A stretch of DNA of 64,000 nucleotides. Origin: Pedobacter sp. SL55. GTDB lineage: Bacteria; Bacteroidota; Bacteroidia; Sphingobacteriales; Sphingobacteriaceae. Location of the stretch: positions 3,410,001 to 3,474,000 of the forward strand of contig NZ_CP113059.1 of NCBI RefSeq assembly GCF_026625705.1, in the 5' to 3' direction. Shown in pieces: positions 40,083 through 50,269 of the stretch. The notes under the pieces were generated by a model. That model did no database searches. It was not told the DNA's origin and saw nothing but the letters and a program-made list of their open reading frames with translations. The position numbers and the translations under genes were made by a program. Position 1 is the stretch's first letter. Each line of letters begins with the position of its first letter.

Positions 40083-41974
40083 TTAAAACTTCACTACCAA
40101 AAACTCGGTTCTTCTGTTTTTCTGCTTGCCTTCCTCAATACTTTATTGTCAAAAGCTGGCTGGGTTTCGCCATAACCTTTGTAGTTAAGCTGTTTTTTAT
40201 CGATACCGTTGCTTATTAGATAATCGTAAACGGCTCTAGCTCTATTTTCAGACAACTTTTGGTTGGCTTTAATGTCGCCTACGTCATCAGTATGTCCTTG
40301 AATTTCAATTACCATACCCGCATTGTTTTTCAAAAGATCGGTAAGTATATTTAATTCTACCATAGATATAGACAGTAAATCAAATTTATTGGTGTCAAAA
40401 AAGATATTGTTAAGCAACACTTTACTGCCTACTTTTATTTTTTCTAATAAAATTTCTAATTCAAAAGGTTTATTTGCATCTGCAGGTTTAATGTCGAAAT
40501 GTTTAGAATAGAGTAGGTAACCATCAGAAAAAGCACTGAAAGCGTAGCTTTGGTTAGCAGGCATTACCGCCATAAAATCTCCAGTAACTTTATCCGTTAT
40601 TTCATTATAAGCAGCAGCTTTGGTATTTAGGTTAATTACCAAAACAGATGCGGCTAAAGTTTCTTTGGTTTCTGCATCTTTAACAACACCTTTAACATAG
40701 GTTACAGGTTCTGGTTTTAGATTTTCTGGAAGTTTAAAGCGATAAATGTCTACATCGCCAAAGCCACCATCTAAATTTGAAGAAAAAAGCCCTTCTGTAC
40801 CATTTGCACTCACTATAAAACCAAACTCATCGTTAAAAGTATTAATTGGATAACCTAAGTTTACAGCTTTAGAGAAAGTTCCATCAACTTGTACTTTACT
40901 ATAAAAAATGTCTTTTTGTCCTAAACCAGGCCAGCCATCAGAAGAAAAGTACAATGTTTTACCATCTGGGTGGATAAAAGGCGTTGCTTCATCATAGGGA
41001 GTATTTACATTTGGACCTAAATTTATGGGCGTGGTCCAATATCCTTCATCATCCATTACCGATTTCCAAATATCGTAACCACCAAAACCACCAGGTCGGT
41101 TGCTTAAAAAATAAAGCGTACTACCATCGGCACTTATAGACGGTTGAGATTCCCATTCTCCAGTATTAATGGTTTGTCCCAAATTAATTGGTTTGCTCCA
41201 ATCATTACCTTCTCTGCGGCAAACGTAAATATCGCAGCGACCTAAACCATCAGGCCTGTTGCAGCCAGTAAAAAATAAGTACCTGCCATCGGGCGATATA
41301 GATTGTGCCCCTTCATTAAAACTTGGGGTATTGATATTTTCGCTCAACGATTGTGCTTTTTGCCATTCGCCATTTTTCTTTACCGAAGTGTAAAAATCTT
41401 CGTTTCCCTTTACGTTTCTGGTAAAAATAATCGTTTGGCCATCGGCAGTTAATGCAGGGAAATAATCTCGATCTTCGCTATTCACATAAAATCCCATATT
41501 AAAGGGTTCGTAGCGAACCGGATTTTTAAGCGCTGTTAAGGCAAAATTACAATCAGCAATGTATTTCTTGGCTTTGTCTTTATATTTTTCATCAACATTA
41601 AGAGCTTTAGCTAAGAAATTTTCTAAGTTCGTTTTAGCTTGGGTATAATCGCCAGTTTGTAACTCAGTTTCGCCAAGTATAAAATAGGTGTTCGGATTTT
41701 CGATAGGCGCAGCAGCTACTGCCAATCTGTAATTTTCTTTGGCTTTTTGAACGTTTCTGAGCCTTTTATAAATATCTCCTAATTGTAAATAAGCATTTTG
41801 AAATTTTGGGTCCGCTTTGATGGCATCATTCAAATGCTTAATTGCTTCATCAAATATGTTTTGTCTTACAAATTGCTGCGCATCTTCATAGCTATTTTGT
41901 GCTTTTTTAATTGTAGACTGGCCAAAAACCGAAATACTGAAACAGAAAAATATTAGAAAAAGATACCTACGCAT
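40083..41974 (-). CDS. OmpA-family outer-membrane protein with TPR and PD40 repeats; frameshift near C-terminus
   Basis: Signal peptide MRRYLFLIFFCFSISVFGQ, TPR helices at about 25-150, then WD40-like PD40 repeats (FPALTADGQTIIFTRN, SISPDGRYLFFTGCN, SISADGSTLYFLSNRPGG). A carboxypeptidase-like fold at ~425-510 precedes a C-terminal OmpA domain (MVIEIQGHTDDVGD, SENRARAVYDYL). As read it ends KVLRKASRKTEEPSFW. One more A in the run opposite 40142-40144 yields DNKSIEEGKQKNRRTEFLVV, then KF-stop at 40083, the normal OmpA peptidoglycan-binding end. Such proteins tie the outer membrane to the wall, and some serve type IX secretion (PorE-like); that role is not shown here. Confidence 0.9.
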
Positions 41975-41992
41975 AAAACGCTAAAAGTTAAA

Positions 41993-42032
41993 AGTCCGAA
42001 AGTCCGAAAGTCCGAAAGTCCGAAAGTCCAAA
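41993..42032. repeat. 8-bp tandem repeat AGTCCGAA (5 units)
   Basis: Four perfect units (41993-42024) and one imperfect unit, 18 bases upstream of the OmpA start on the minus strand. Confidence 0.85.
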
Positions 42033-42057
42033 CAAATTTTAAAGAGCAAGTTGCAAA

Positions 42058-42090
42058 CAATTAACCAATTAACCAATTAACCGATTAACC
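42058..42090. repeat. 8-bp tandem repeat CAATTAAC (4 units)
   Basis: Units at 42058, 42066, 42074 and 42082 (the last with CGATTAAC). It has the same period as the array 26 bases away and lies just after the queE stop. Confidence 0.85.
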
Positions 42091-42095
42091 AAAAA

Positions 42096-42719
42096 CTATG
42101 GTATATTCAAAAATTTATGCGTTTGCAACGAAATTTCCCACTTGGGGTTAGCCATTACATATTCAATAATTAACGGCGTAACAGTACTAGCCTTAGACCA
42201 CTCGGGTTGTAAATAGAGCTTGCAGTTTGGGCCTACCATTTCAGCATATTTCTCTGCCCATTCAAAATCACTTTTATTAAAAACGATAACTTTTAACTCG
42301 TTAGCGAAAGGAGCAATGTCTAGTCGCGGAGCTTTAAATTTCTTTGGCGATAAACATATCCAATCCCAAGAGCCCGAAAGAGGATATGCACCAGAGGTTT
42401 CGATAAATGTTAAAATACCCTTATCCTGAAGTTTTTTCGTGAGGTAATCTAAGTTGTAAATTAATGGTTCGCCACCTGTAACAACCACAGCCTTACCCGG
42501 AAAAGTATCTGCTTTGGCGGCAATATCATCACTTAACGTTAACGGGTGTAGTTCTGCATTCCAACTTTCTTTCACATCACACCAGTGGCAGCCAACATCG
42601 CAACCGCCCAAACGAATAAAATAAGCAGCTTTACCTGTATTAAAACCTTCGCCTTGTATGGTGTAAAAATCTTCCATTAAAGGAAGTAGTGTGCCGTCTT
42701 CTGGAATTTGATGTGCCAT
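42096..42719 (-). CDS. queE: 7-carboxy-7-deazaguanine synthase QueE (radical SAM)
   Basis: 207 residues from MAHQIPEDGTLLPLMEDFYT; the frame extends upstream but a -7 element lies between, fixing this start. The cluster motif is CDVGCHWCDV (CX3CX2C). VVVTGGEPLIYNL binds SAM, and FIETSGAYPL follows. It contracts 6-carboxytetrahydropterin to the 7-deazaguanine of queuosine. QueG at 62.6 kb acts at the end of the same pathway. Confidence 0.93.
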   Translation of the reverse strand: MAHQIPEDGTLLPLMEDFYTIQGEGFNTGKAAYFIRLGGCDVGCHWCDVKESWNAELHPLTLSDDIAAKADTFPGKAVVVTGGEPLIYNLDYLTKKLQDKGILTFIETSGAYPLSGSWDWICLSPKKFKAPRLDIAPFANELKVIVFNKSDFEWAEKYAEMVGPNCKLYLQPEWSKASTVTPLIIEYVMANPKWEISLQTHKFLNIP

Positions 42720-42733
42720 AAATTTAAGGTTGC

Positions 42734-42741
42734 AAAGGTAA
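42734..42741 (-). promoter_or_regulatory. -7 element (TACCTTTG) for queE
   Basis: An exact TAnnTTTG match on the minus strand, 14 bases before the ATG; it excludes the longer ORF start. Confidence 0.5.
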
Positions 42742-42797
42742 TTAATTATGCTACAATCTGCTAATATCTGTATCTTGTTAAAGTAATATTGTTTTAA

Positions 42798-43127
42798 ATG
42801 AAATGGATTAAAGTAGATGTAGAGCTTCCTCGAGAAGATTTTATAAAAATGATTAAGGTAGGTGGGAAAAAAATATGCATAGTTAAACATCAGAACAAAC
42901 TCCACGCTTTAGCAAATAACTGTCCGCATGCTGGTGGAATTTTAAGTGGTGGTTGGTGTAAAAATGGAAACATTGTTTGCCCATTACATAGGTACGAGTA
43001 CAACTTAGAAACAGGCAAAGGTTTGCTTGGCCAAAATGATTATATTGATATATACCCTATAGAACAGAGGGAAGATGGCTTTTACGTAGGTTTACAAGAA
43101 GGGTTTTGGAAGCGTTTGTTTAGTTAA
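42798..43127 (+). CDS. Rieske-type [2Fe-2S] ferredoxin-like protein
   Basis: 109 residues. Cluster ligands are CPHAGG (Cys, His) and CPLHRYEY (Cys, His), the CxH...CxxH Rieske pattern. Its small soluble form resembles NirD-like or dioxygenase ferredoxins. No partner oxygenase or reductase is nearby. Its last 8 bases overlap the convergent PIN gene. Confidence 0.88.
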   Translation: MKWIKVDVELPREDFIKMIKVGGKKICIVKHQNKLHALANNCPHAGGILSGGWCKNGNIVCPLHRYEYNLETGKGLLGQNDYIDIYPIEQREDGFYVGLQEGFWKRLFS

Positions 43128-43539
43128 GTAAATGCTTATCAAAGAAACTTTTGCAAGAAAGTGCTTCTATTTCCGAAAAATAAAAATCTTCAATATCTTC
43201 TGTTACTATACAATGGCACTTAACATTTGCTGCTGCATAGTATTCTAAACCATCTTCAAAATCATTGATTTTTTTATTCAACAATGTTGAAACAACACCA
43301 TCGCTTAGGTTTTCTGCAATTTTAATATGTTGGCATAAAATGGATATTTTTTGTTTTGCTGTAGCTTTATTTTTCTTTTCAGCAAAATAAAAAGCAATAG
43401 CCAAGCACATAGGAGAGGTGTAAATTTCAAATTTTGGGTGGCTAGCTAAACTCAAAATTCTTGATGAGTAAGTAAACAACGGATATTCTTTATTCAGCAC
43501 CGAAACCAACACATTGGCATCTAAGAAAATACGGATCAT
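43120..43539 (-). CDS. PIN-domain RNase toxin of a type II toxin-antitoxin pair
   Basis: 139 residues. The acidic PIN residues can be placed: D7 in IFLDANVLVS, an acidic helix in INDFEDGLEYYAA, and D in IVTEDIEDF. PIN toxins cleave RNA and are held inactive by the antitoxin. The start codon follows the antitoxin stop directly (positions 43540/43539), a tight operon. The RNA target is unknown. Confidence 0.85.
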   Translation of the reverse strand: MIRIFLDANVLVSVLNKEYPLFTYSSRILSLASHPKFEIYTSPMCLAIAFYFAEKKNKATAKQKISILCQHIKIAENLSDGVVSTLLNKKINDFEDGLEYYAAANVKCHCIVTEDIEDFYFSEIEALSCKSFFDKHLLN

Positions 43540-43806
43540 TTACTTAGACTTTTTAGCACTGAAAAACTCGTCTTTTAAATCTTTTCTAGAAGTTTTTGGA
43601 GTGCGTTTGTAGGTAACTTCGCCCTCGGCAACCATACTTACCCAATCACTTATTGGAAAATCTTCTAACGATTTGTATTCTTTAGAAGTTACTTGTGTAA
43701 GTAAATGTTCTATTAAACGAGATAAACTGATGTTATTTGCAGCTGCATATCGCTTTGCTTTTTCTACAACATCTTGATTAAAACTTAAAGTTAATTTGGT
43801 ATCCAT
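43540..43806 (-). CDS. DUF6364-type antitoxin
   Basis: 88 residues from the ATG at 43806, preceded by GGAGG six bases away, an unusually clear ribosome-binding site for this genome. MDTKLTLSFNQDVVEKAKRY then AAANNISLSRLIEHLL is a ribbon-helix-helix-like DNA-binding segment. The Lys-rich C-terminus (KTSRKDLKDEFFSAKKSK) would bind the toxin. It lies just upstream of the PIN gene, with an operator-like site at 43847-43876. Confidence 0.85.
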   Translation of the reverse strand: MDTKLTLSFNQDVVEKAKRYAAANNISLSRLIEHLLTQVTSKEYKSLEDFPISDWVSMVAEGEVTYKRTPKTSRKDLKDEFFSAKKSK

Positions 43807-43833
43807 TTTTACCTCCGTTTTTAAATTATAAAA

Positions 43834-43841
43834 CAAAGATA
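43834..43841 (-). promoter_or_regulatory. -7 element (TATCTTTG) of the toxin-antitoxin operon
   Basis: An exact TAnnTTTG match on the minus strand, 27 bases before the antitoxin ATG; this gives a leader of about 23 nt that contains the GGAGG. Confidence 0.6.
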
Positions 43842-43846
43842 ATAAA

Positions 43847-43876
43847 TATACGTATAAACAAAAATAGTTATACGTG
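43847..43876 (-). promoter_or_regulatory. Candidate toxin-antitoxin operator: palindrome plus half-site 21 bp apart
   Basis: TATACGTATA (43847-43856) is a perfect palindrome, and TATACGTG (43869-43876) repeats its core. Centres are 21 bp apart, two helical turns, so two dimers could bind the same face. It overlaps the -33 region of the promoter, as expected for autorepression. Confidence 0.55.
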
Positions 43877-44140
43877 TTTTATTCTTTAATCGAATAAAGA
43901 GTTTATCGAGTGAATAACCGCCAAAGACACCTGAGTTGACCTAATGCATAATTAGAACCTAAAATGTACAAAGGTGTCTTAAAATCTTCGGCAGTTTCTA
44001 TATAAATCAAATCATCGAAAAAAAAGAAAGCCAATCAACATCAACTTTTAATTAAAAGGTCGTTAAAAGTAATGTTGTTAGATTTCTCCTAACGTAGAAA
44101 TGACGGCAATATGGAAAGCCTCCCCTTTAGGGGTTGGGGG
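43877..44140. other. Intergenic region with inverted repeat and repeat fragments
   Basis: AAGACACCT (43924-43932) and AGGTGTCTT (43972-43980) can pair across 39 bases. TAGATTTCTCCT (44079-44090) and GAAATGACGG (44097-44106) are a fragment of the GGAGAAATCT family. A CCTCCCCTTTAGGGG stretch near 44119 precedes the folD stop. I see no gene. Confidence 0.5.
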
Positions 44141-45019
44141 TTAATAAATCTCTTTTCTAGCTGATGCTAAAGTATTCTTCAACAAACCAACAATAGTCAT
44201 TAAACCTACGCCACCTGGTACAGGAGTAATAAATGAAGATTTAGGCGCTACATTTTCAAAATCTACATCGCCGTAAAGTTTAAAACCAGATTTAGTTGCT
44301 GTAGAAGTTTCTCTGTTGATACCTACATCAATTACAATAGCACCAGTTTTAACCATATCTGCAGTGATGAAGTTCTTCTTACCAATAGCTGCAATAATGA
44401 TATCTGCCTGCAAAACTTGCTCTTTTAAATCTTTGGTTCTGCTGTGCGTTAAGGTAACCGTACAGTTGCCAGGGTTGGCGTTACGTGCCATTAAAACGCT
44501 CATTGGGCTACCCACAATGTTGCTTCTGCCTACTACCACACAGTGCATACCAGTAGTATCAATGTTATAAGCCTGCAACATTAGTAAAATACCATAAGGT
44601 GTAGCAGGAATGTAGCAAGGTAAATTACGCATCATTCTACCCAAGTTAATAGGATGGAAGCCATCTACATCTTTCTTAGGGTCAATCGCTTCGGTAACTT
44701 TCTCCGGGTCAATATGCTTTGGTAAAGGCAATTGAACAATTAGACCGTCTACATCAGCATCAGCGTTAATTTCTCTAACCTTTTCTAAAAGTTCAGCTTC
44801 GGTAACCGAATTATCATAACGGTACAAAGAAGATTTAAAACCCACTTTTTCGCAGTTTTTCATCTTGCTAGCAACATAAGTTTCGCTACCACCATCGTTA
44901 CCAACTAAAATGGCAACCAAATGAGGTTGTCTACCCGTTTCTGCTAAAAATTGAGCCGCTTCTTCAGCTATTTCTACCTTAACTTTTTCTGATACGTATT
45001 TTCCGTCTAATAATTGCAT
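44141..45019 (-). CDS. folD: Bifunctional methylene-THF dehydrogenase / methenyl-THF cyclohydrolase FolD
   Basis: 292 residues. Motifs: [20 protein letters not shown] (catalytic Lys), [21 protein letters not shown], and the Rossmann segment [20 protein letters not shown]. It ends with [17 protein letters not shown]. It interconverts one-carbon tetrahydrofolate forms, supplying purine and formyl-Met synthesis. It is downstream of lepA in the same direction. Confidence 0.97.
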   Translation of the reverse strand: MQLLDGKYVSEKVKVEIAEEAAQFLAETGRQPHLVAILVGNDGGSETYVASKMKNCEKVGFKSSLYRYDNSVTEAELLEKVREINADADVDGLIVQLPLPKHIDPEKVTEAIDPKKDVDGFHPINLGRMMRNLPCYIPATPYGILLMLQAYNIDTTGMHCVVVGRSNIVGSPMSVLMARNANPGNCTVTLTHSRTKDLKEQVLQADIIIAAIGKKNFITADMVKTGAIVIDVGINRETSTATKSGFKLYGDVDFENVAPKSSFITPVPGGVGLMTIVGLLKNTLASARKEIY

Positions 45020-45102
45020 TTAGTATTGAGTATAGCGTACTGAGTATTGAGGCTAAGCGCTCTGCAAATCGCAATACGCAAATCTCAATACGCAATACTG
45101 GT

Positions 45103-46890
45103 TTAATCTAATTTTAAAACAGCCATAAACGCCGTCTGTGGAATTTCTACGTTACCCACTTGGCGCATACGTTTTTTACCTTTTTTCTGTTTCTCTAATA
45201 ATTTACGTTTACGAGAAATATCGCCGCCATAACATTTGGCAGTTACATCTTTACGTAAAGCGCTTAAAGTTTCTCTGGCAATAACTTTGGCGCCAATAGA
45301 AGCTTGTATTTTAATTTCGAATTGTTGACGAGGGATTAGTTCTCTCAGTTTTTCGCAGATTTTCTTACCGAAATCATACGCATTGCTACGATGAATTAAT
45401 GATGATAAAGCATCTACCGGTTCTTCGTTCAACAACATATCTAAACGTACCAAATCAGATTTACGATAGCCAGTTTGATGATAATCAAAAGAGGCGTAGC
45501 CTTTAGAAATGGTTTTCAACTTATCGTAGAAATCAAATACAATTTCGCCCATTGGCATTTCAAAAATGAGCTCAACTCTATCAGAAGTTAAATAAGATTG
45601 ATTAACGATGATACCTCTTTTTTGGATACAAAGCGACATTACAGGGCCAACAAATTCAGCCTTGGTAATGATATTTGCTTTAATGAAGGGTTCTTCAACT
45701 CTGTCTAATTTACTTGGATCTGGTAAATCTGAAGGGTTGTTTACGATAATCTCGTCACTTTTAGTGGTGTAAGCTTTGTAAGATACGTTGGGAACCGTGG
45801 TAATTACCGTCATATCAAACTCACGCTCTAAACGTTCTTGGATAATTTCCATGTGTAGCATCCCTAAGAAACCACAACGGAAACCAAAACCTAAAGCAGC
45901 AGAACTTTCGGGCTCAAAAACAATTGAAGCATCATTCAGTTGCAACTTGTGCATTGCCTCTCTTAATTCTTCATATTCATCGGTATCTACTGGATAAATG
46001 CCCGCAAATACCATTGGCTTTACTTCTTCAAAACCTTGTATCGCATCTGTAGCTGGTCTGGCAACGGTGGTAATTGTATCGCCAACTTTTACTTCACGTG
46101 CTTCCTTAATACCAGAAATGATATATCCTACATCGCCGGTTTTTACCGATGGGCGAGGAGACATATCTAACTTTAAGATACCAACTTCATCAGCCAGATA
46201 TTCTTTACCTGTATTGATGAATTTTACTTTGTCGCCTTTTTTTATTTCGCCATGCACTACTTTATAGTAGGCAATAATACCTCTGAAAGAGTTAAAAACA
46301 CTATCAAAAATTAAAGCTTGCAATGGTGCCTCTGGATCTCCAACTGGTGCTGGAACACGATCTACAATGGCTTGTAAAATATCAGGAATACCCATACCTG
46401 TTTTACCAGAAGCTGGAATAATATCCTCTCTCTTACAACCAATTAAATCAATTATCTGATCTTTTACTTCCTCTGGCATTGCACCGGGTAAATCCATTTT
46501 ATTTAAGATTGGAATAATTTCCAAATCGTGCTCTAAAGCCAAATAAAGGTTAGAAATAGTTTGTGCCTGTATACCTTGCGAAGCATCTACAATTAACAAA
46601 GCGCCTTCGCAAGCAGCAATAGAACGAGAAACTTCATAAGAAAAATCTACGTGTCCGGGAGTATCAATTAGGTTGAACACATATTCTTGTCCATCTAATT
46701 TATAGTTCATTTGTATGGCATGGCTTTTAATGGTAATGCCACGCTCACGCTCCAAATCCATATTATCTAACAACTGCGCTTGTGCTTCGCGTTGCGAAAT
46801 AGTGTTGGTATATTCTAATAAACGGTCGGCCAAAGTGCTCTTACCGTGGTCAATATGTGCAATTATGCAGAAATTACGTATATTCTTCAT
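45103..46890 (-). CDS. lepA: Elongation factor 4 (LepA)
   Basis: 595 residues. GTPase motifs: [16 protein letters not shown] (G1), [14 protein letters not shown] (G3), LNKMDLPGA (G4). The LepA-specific C-terminal domain ends [20 protein letters not shown], then [20 protein letters not shown]. It binds ribosomes and can back-translocate tRNAs. The -7 element ends 7 nt before the ATG. Confidence 0.98.
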   Translation of the reverse strand: MKNIRNFCIIAHIDHGKSTLADRLLEYTNTISQREAQAQLLDNMDLERERGITIKSHAIQMNYKLDGQEYVFNLIDTPGHVDFSYEVSRSIAACEGALLIVDASQGIQAQTISNLYLALEHDLEIIPILNKMDLPGAMPEEVKDQIIDLIGCKREDIIPASGKTGMGIPDILQAIVDRVPAPVGDPEAPLQALIFDSVFNSFRGIIAYYKVVHGEIKKGDKVKFINTGKEYLADEVGILKLDMSPRPSVKTGDVGYIISGIKEAREVKVGDTITTVARPATDAIQGFEEVKPMVFAGIYPVDTDEYEELREAMHKLQLNDASIVFEPESSAALGFGFRCGFLGMLHMEIIQERLEREFDMTVITTVPNVSYKAYTTKSDEIIVNNPSDLPDPSKLDRVEEPFIKANIITKAEFVGPVMSLCIQKRGIIVNQSYLTSDRVELIFEMPMGEIVFDFYDKLKTISKGYASFDYHQTGYRKSDLVRLDMLLNEEPVDALSSLIHRSNAYDFGKKICEKLRELIPRQQFEIKIQASIGAKVIARETLSALRKDVTAKCYGGDISRKRKLLEKQKKGKKRMRQVGNVEIPQTAFMAVLKLD

Positions 46891-46897
46891 CTTTGTG

Positions 46898-46905
46898 CAA
46901 AGATA
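46898..46905 (-). promoter_or_regulatory. -7 element (TATCTTTG) 7 nt before lepA
   Basis: An exact TAnnTTTG match on the minus strand. Confidence 0.5.
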
Positions 46906-47005
46906 TATTTTTTACCCGAAATAATTCGATTGAATATAGTGCCATATTTTCTTTGTATTTACAGTAAACGCTATCTTTGCCAGCATCTACTTATCTAAAA
47001 CTATT

Positions 47006-47784
47006 ATGGGCTTATTCTTTATTTTCTTCATCATTGCTATTATCCGTTCGGCAAACAACTTTGTTGAGGAAAACAATCAAACATCGGCTTTGCCGGCCAA
47101 TCTAACTGGCAGTACACTAGCAAACTACCTTCCTTTGGTTTTTCACGTTGTAATTTGTGTACTCATTTTGGTTACCTTATTTGCTGTTGAAGTGATTAGC
47201 GAAGAAAGAGTTAGCATACTGATTGGGGACATATCATTTCAATTTTTTTCTACACTATTGTTAGTAATCATCGGCCTAATTAGTCCTTTTACCACGCTAA
47301 GGCCGGAAACGGCACAAAAATTAACTGAGCTTAACAGCAAGCACAACAATCCGTTTGCCCATTGGCTAACACAAGGCCGAAACTTCCAATTGATGAAAGT
47401 GGCAGTAAGCCTTGCTATAACCTGTTATTTTATATTTTCCGGATCTTTAACGTTTCCGGCATTAAATGGCAGTTTAACTTCTAGTATTGCGGTGTTTCTT
47501 ATCTTCTTTTACTTGCTAAACAGCATTGTACAATTAGTTCGTCATCCGAGCCAGTTTAGAAGGAACAATATACTGAGGCTTAATATTTTATTTAAGTCTA
47601 TAAAGTCTTCTTTTTTATTCTAATAGGTACGGTAGTATTGCTTTTTATACCTTCTGCCATTATTGGGTTTAAGTTTGTAGACGAGGTAAATCCATTAATT
47701 ATTGCCTTACTGGCCTATAACGTTGTTATGGCTTACAACGAATACAAGGTACTTAAACTCATGCATCAACCAAATGGAGTATGA
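47006..47784 (+). pseudogene. Multi-pass membrane protein of unknown function, split by a one-base frameshift
   Basis: The first frame encodes MGLFFIFFIIAIIRSANNFV onward with five hydrophobic segments and ends at 47623 after LFKSIKSSFLF. With one more T in the T6 run at 47611-47616 it continues SSFFILIGTVVLLFIPSAII, then GFKFVDEVNPLIIALLAYNV and ends at 47784 after MHQPNGV. The joined protein is ~259 residues with about seven membrane segments. I do not recognise the family. It is divergent from lepA. Confidence 0.75.
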
Positions 47785-47879
47785 TGTAATTTTTTGTTGA
47801 GGTATGACAATACCGTTTGCAAAACGAGGACTGTTTTAATTACTAATTTGACGATTATCGAATTTCAACTCAATTTGTG

Positions 47880-47887
47880 TATTTTTG
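47880..47887 (+). promoter_or_regulatory. -7 element (TATTTTTG) 7 nt before the TIGR01212 gene
   Basis: An exact TAnnTTTG match. It lies inside the longer possible ORF and so supports the ATG at 47895. Confidence 0.5.
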
Positions 47888-47894
47888 CACCCAA

Positions 47895-48845
47895 ATGGGA
47901 ACAGCACTAGATTGGGGTATAAAAGGTTATAACAATTACGGAACTTATTTGCGTGAGCATTACAATGGCCAACGTGTATTTAAGGTAATTGTAGATGGTG
48001 GTTTTACCTGCCCAAATCGTGATGGTAGCAAAGGCTACGGTGGTTGTACTTATTGTAATGTGAACTCGTTTACACCAGAGCTTTCTAGAAAATTGCCCAC
48101 CATTAATGAGCAATTAGTTGAAGGTATGCAACGTGCTCGAAACTCTTATCGAGCCGAAAAGTTTATCGTTTATTTTCAACCCAACACTAACACTTATGCG
48201 CCAACGCATTATTTAAAGATGATGTACGATGATGCGTTATCAGTAAATAAAGAAGATGTGGTTGGTTTTGCTGTGGGTACCCGTCCAGATTGTATTGATG
48301 CTGAGAAAGTGGCGCTGTTAGAAAGTTACGCAGATAGATACGATGTTGACTTAGAAATGGGGATGGAGTCGATTTACGATGAAACTCTAGAACAAATTAA
48401 TCGTGGTTGTAGTCATGGAGAGTTTGTTGAAGCCGTAAAATTATTAGAAAACACCAAGCTTAATCTTTGTGTACATACTATTTTTGGCTTCCCTTGGGAA
48501 ACTCGTGAAATGATGCACGGTTACATCCATGAGATTAACCGCTTCCCTCAAATCAAATTCGTTAAGTTTCATCATTTGCACATTGTAGAAGGCTCAATTA
48601 TGGGCGTTAAATACAAGCGTGAACCTTTTAAATTATTTAGTTTAGAAGAGTATACCGATTTACTTTGTGAGCTAATTCCTTTGCTACGTCCAGATATTGT
48701 AATTCAGCGTTTGTTTGGTATTTCTGATTGGGATTTATTGATAGCGCCCAACTGGGGATTAAAAAAATCTGCAATCCAAAGCTATATTGATAAGGAAATT
48801 GAGCGTCGTGGTGTAGTGCAAGGTTCTGCCTACCAGAAAATATAG
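47895..48845 (+). CDS. TIGR01212-family radical SAM protein
   Basis: 316 residues from MGTALDWGIKGYNNYGTYLR. The cluster motif is CPNRDGSKGYGGCTYC (family spacing CX11CX2C or similar). YFQPNTNTYAP, VGFAVGTRPDCIDAEKV and VDLEMGMESIYDETL are typical of this YhcC-like group. It cleaves SAM to a radical; the substrate is unknown, with a role in tRNA or metabolite modification only surmised. Confidence 0.9.
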   Translation: MGTALDWGIKGYNNYGTYLREHYNGQRVFKVIVDGGFTCPNRDGSKGYGGCTYCNVNSFTPELSRKLPTINEQLVEGMQRARNSYRAEKFIVYFQPNTNTYAPTHYLKMMYDDALSVNKEDVVGFAVGTRPDCIDAEKVALLESYADRYDVDLEMGMESIYDETLEQINRGCSHGEFVEAVKLLENTKLNLCVHTIFGFPWETREMMHGYIHEINRFPQIKFVKFHHLHIVEGSIMGVKYKREPFKLFSLEEYTDLLCELIPLLRPDIVIQRLFGISDWDLLIAPNWGLKKSAIQSYIDKEIERRGVVQGSAYQKI

Positions 48846-48965
48846 CTAACGATAAAAATAATTTGGCGCTAGTACGATTGCAATAATCGCTAACTAAAAC
48901 CTTAACATCTGCTTAACAGCCATTTAATTTGTTGAAGTTAAATTTGTTATCAAATATTTGAGATA

Positions 48966-49124
48966 ATGAAAATCAACTTTATTCTTATCGCTGTAGTTGT
49001 GGTAGCAATTTTAGGTTTCATCTACTTTGTGGTAAAAAGAAACCGTAAAGACCAAAAAGATTTAGAAAAAGAGCTAAATCAAAATGAACTAAAGCCAGAA
49101 AAACACAGCGGCGATCGTATATAA
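48966..49124 (+). CDS. Small single-pass membrane protein (52 residues)
   Basis: ATG at 48966 gives MKINFILIAVVVVAILGFIY, FVVKRNRKDQKDLEKELNQN, ELKPEKHSGDRI. One N-terminal membrane helix is followed by a charged cytoplasmic tail with coiled-coil character. It ends one base before the stop of the convergent peroxidase gene. I know no function; such short proteins are common beside Bacteroidota genes. Confidence 0.7.
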   Translation: MKINFILIAVVVVAILGFIYFVVKRNRKDQKDLEKELNQNELKPEKHSGDRI

Positions 49125-49125
49125 C

Positions 49126-50265
49126 CTACCGAGGTAACTGCTCTACTTTTACTATAATTGGTGGAGACGACAAAGCTTCTAAAAAAGCAATAAGGGCTTT
49201 TCTTTCTCTAATTGTCAGCATAATTCCTCTTACCAATTTATCGTTTTTAGGAAGCAGTGGGTCATTTTCTTGCCCAGGTTTAATCACGTGCTCTGGCATT
49301 CCCATGTTATACAAAACCATCAAACTATCCATACTTTTTACCGATCCTTGATGAAACCACGGCCCAGTTTGCATTACGTTGCGCAAACCTGGCGTTTTAA
49401 ACTTACCTACATCTTCTGGCTTTTTGGTTACATTGTACAAGCCTAAGTCTTCGTTTTTAGTACCATATTCGGTTAAGCCAATATTATGAAATTGTTTATC
49501 AGTAAAATAGGCACCATTGTGACAATTCATACACCGTGCTTTTGTTCTAAACAAGTGTAAACCTAAAAGCTCTTGATCGTTTAAAACATTTTGATTGCCC
49601 TTTAAAAACTGATCGAATTTCGTTTCGCCGCTCACAATAGTTTGCTGAAAAGTTGCCAGACTCTCGAAAATACGTTGATTGGTAACTTTTGACGAACCAA
49701 ACGCAGCCTTAAAATAAGGTTGGTAACCTTTAATTTTAGAGAGTTTTTTAGCCAGTAGCTTTAAATCTTGGTTCATTTCGTTATGCGCAGCAATTGGGCC
49801 TTCGGCTTGCTCAACCAAGGTTTTTGCTCTGCCATCCCAAAAAAAGTTGTTGTAAATCCATACGTTTTCTAAGGATGGCGCATTGCGGATATTTGGTAAT
49901 TGCTCATGTCCTAAAGACACCTCTTTTCCATCGGCCCAGTTTAGCTCTGGAGAATGGCAAGTAGCGCAGGAGATTTGGTTAGAACCAGAAAGTCTATTAT
50001 CGAAGAATAAGAGCTTGCCGAGTTCAACTACCTTTTTAATAGAATCATTGTTTAAATCTATAGTAGGAGATTTTAAAGCTAATAATTCCTCAAATGCTAC
50101 CTCTTTATCTACATTGGGTTTTGGCCAATATTTACTAGGTTTAGCGTATACTTTTCTTAACGAATCTATAGTTAAATCGCCACCTATTCCCCAATCATTT
50201 GATTTGAAAGAAATGAACAACAATCCACCTAAAAGAAAAGCCAAAATTAGTAATGCCTTATTCAT
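49126..50265 (-). CDS. Di-haem cytochrome-c peroxidase (MauG/CcpA family)
   Basis: 379 residues with an N-terminal membrane anchor or signal (ALLILAFLLGGLLFISF). Two haem sites: SCATCHSPELNWADG and CMNCHNGAYFTD. The conserved LPNIRNAPSLENVWIYNNFF-WDGR and FKTPGLRNVMQTGPWFHQG follow family pattern. It reduces hydrogen peroxide in the periplasm with electrons from cytochrome c. A -7 element ends 4 nt before the ATG. Confidence 0.94.
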   Translation of the reverse strand: MNKALLILAFLLGGLLFISFKSNDWGIGGDLTIDSLRKVYAKPSKYWPKPNVDKEVAFEELLALKSPTIDLNNDSIKKVVELGKLLFFDNRLSGSNQISCATCHSPELNWADGKEVSLGHEQLPNIRNAPSLENVWIYNNFFWDGRAKTLVEQAEGPIAAHNEMNQDLKLLAKKLSKIKGYQPYFKAAFGSSKVTNQRIFESLATFQQTIVSGETKFDQFLKGNQNVLNDQELLGLHLFRTKARCMNCHNGAYFTDKQFHNIGLTEYGTKNEDLGLYNVTKKPEDVGKFKTPGLRNVMQTGPWFHQGSVKSMDSLMVLYNMGMPEHVIKPGQENDPLLPKNDKLVRGIMLTIRERKALIAFLEALSSPPIIVKVEQLPR

Positions 50266-50269
50266 GGCA

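Noticed and set aside
41993..42090. CRISPR-like array
   Set aside because: The repeats are 8 bp and contiguous, with no spacers, and no cas genes are present.
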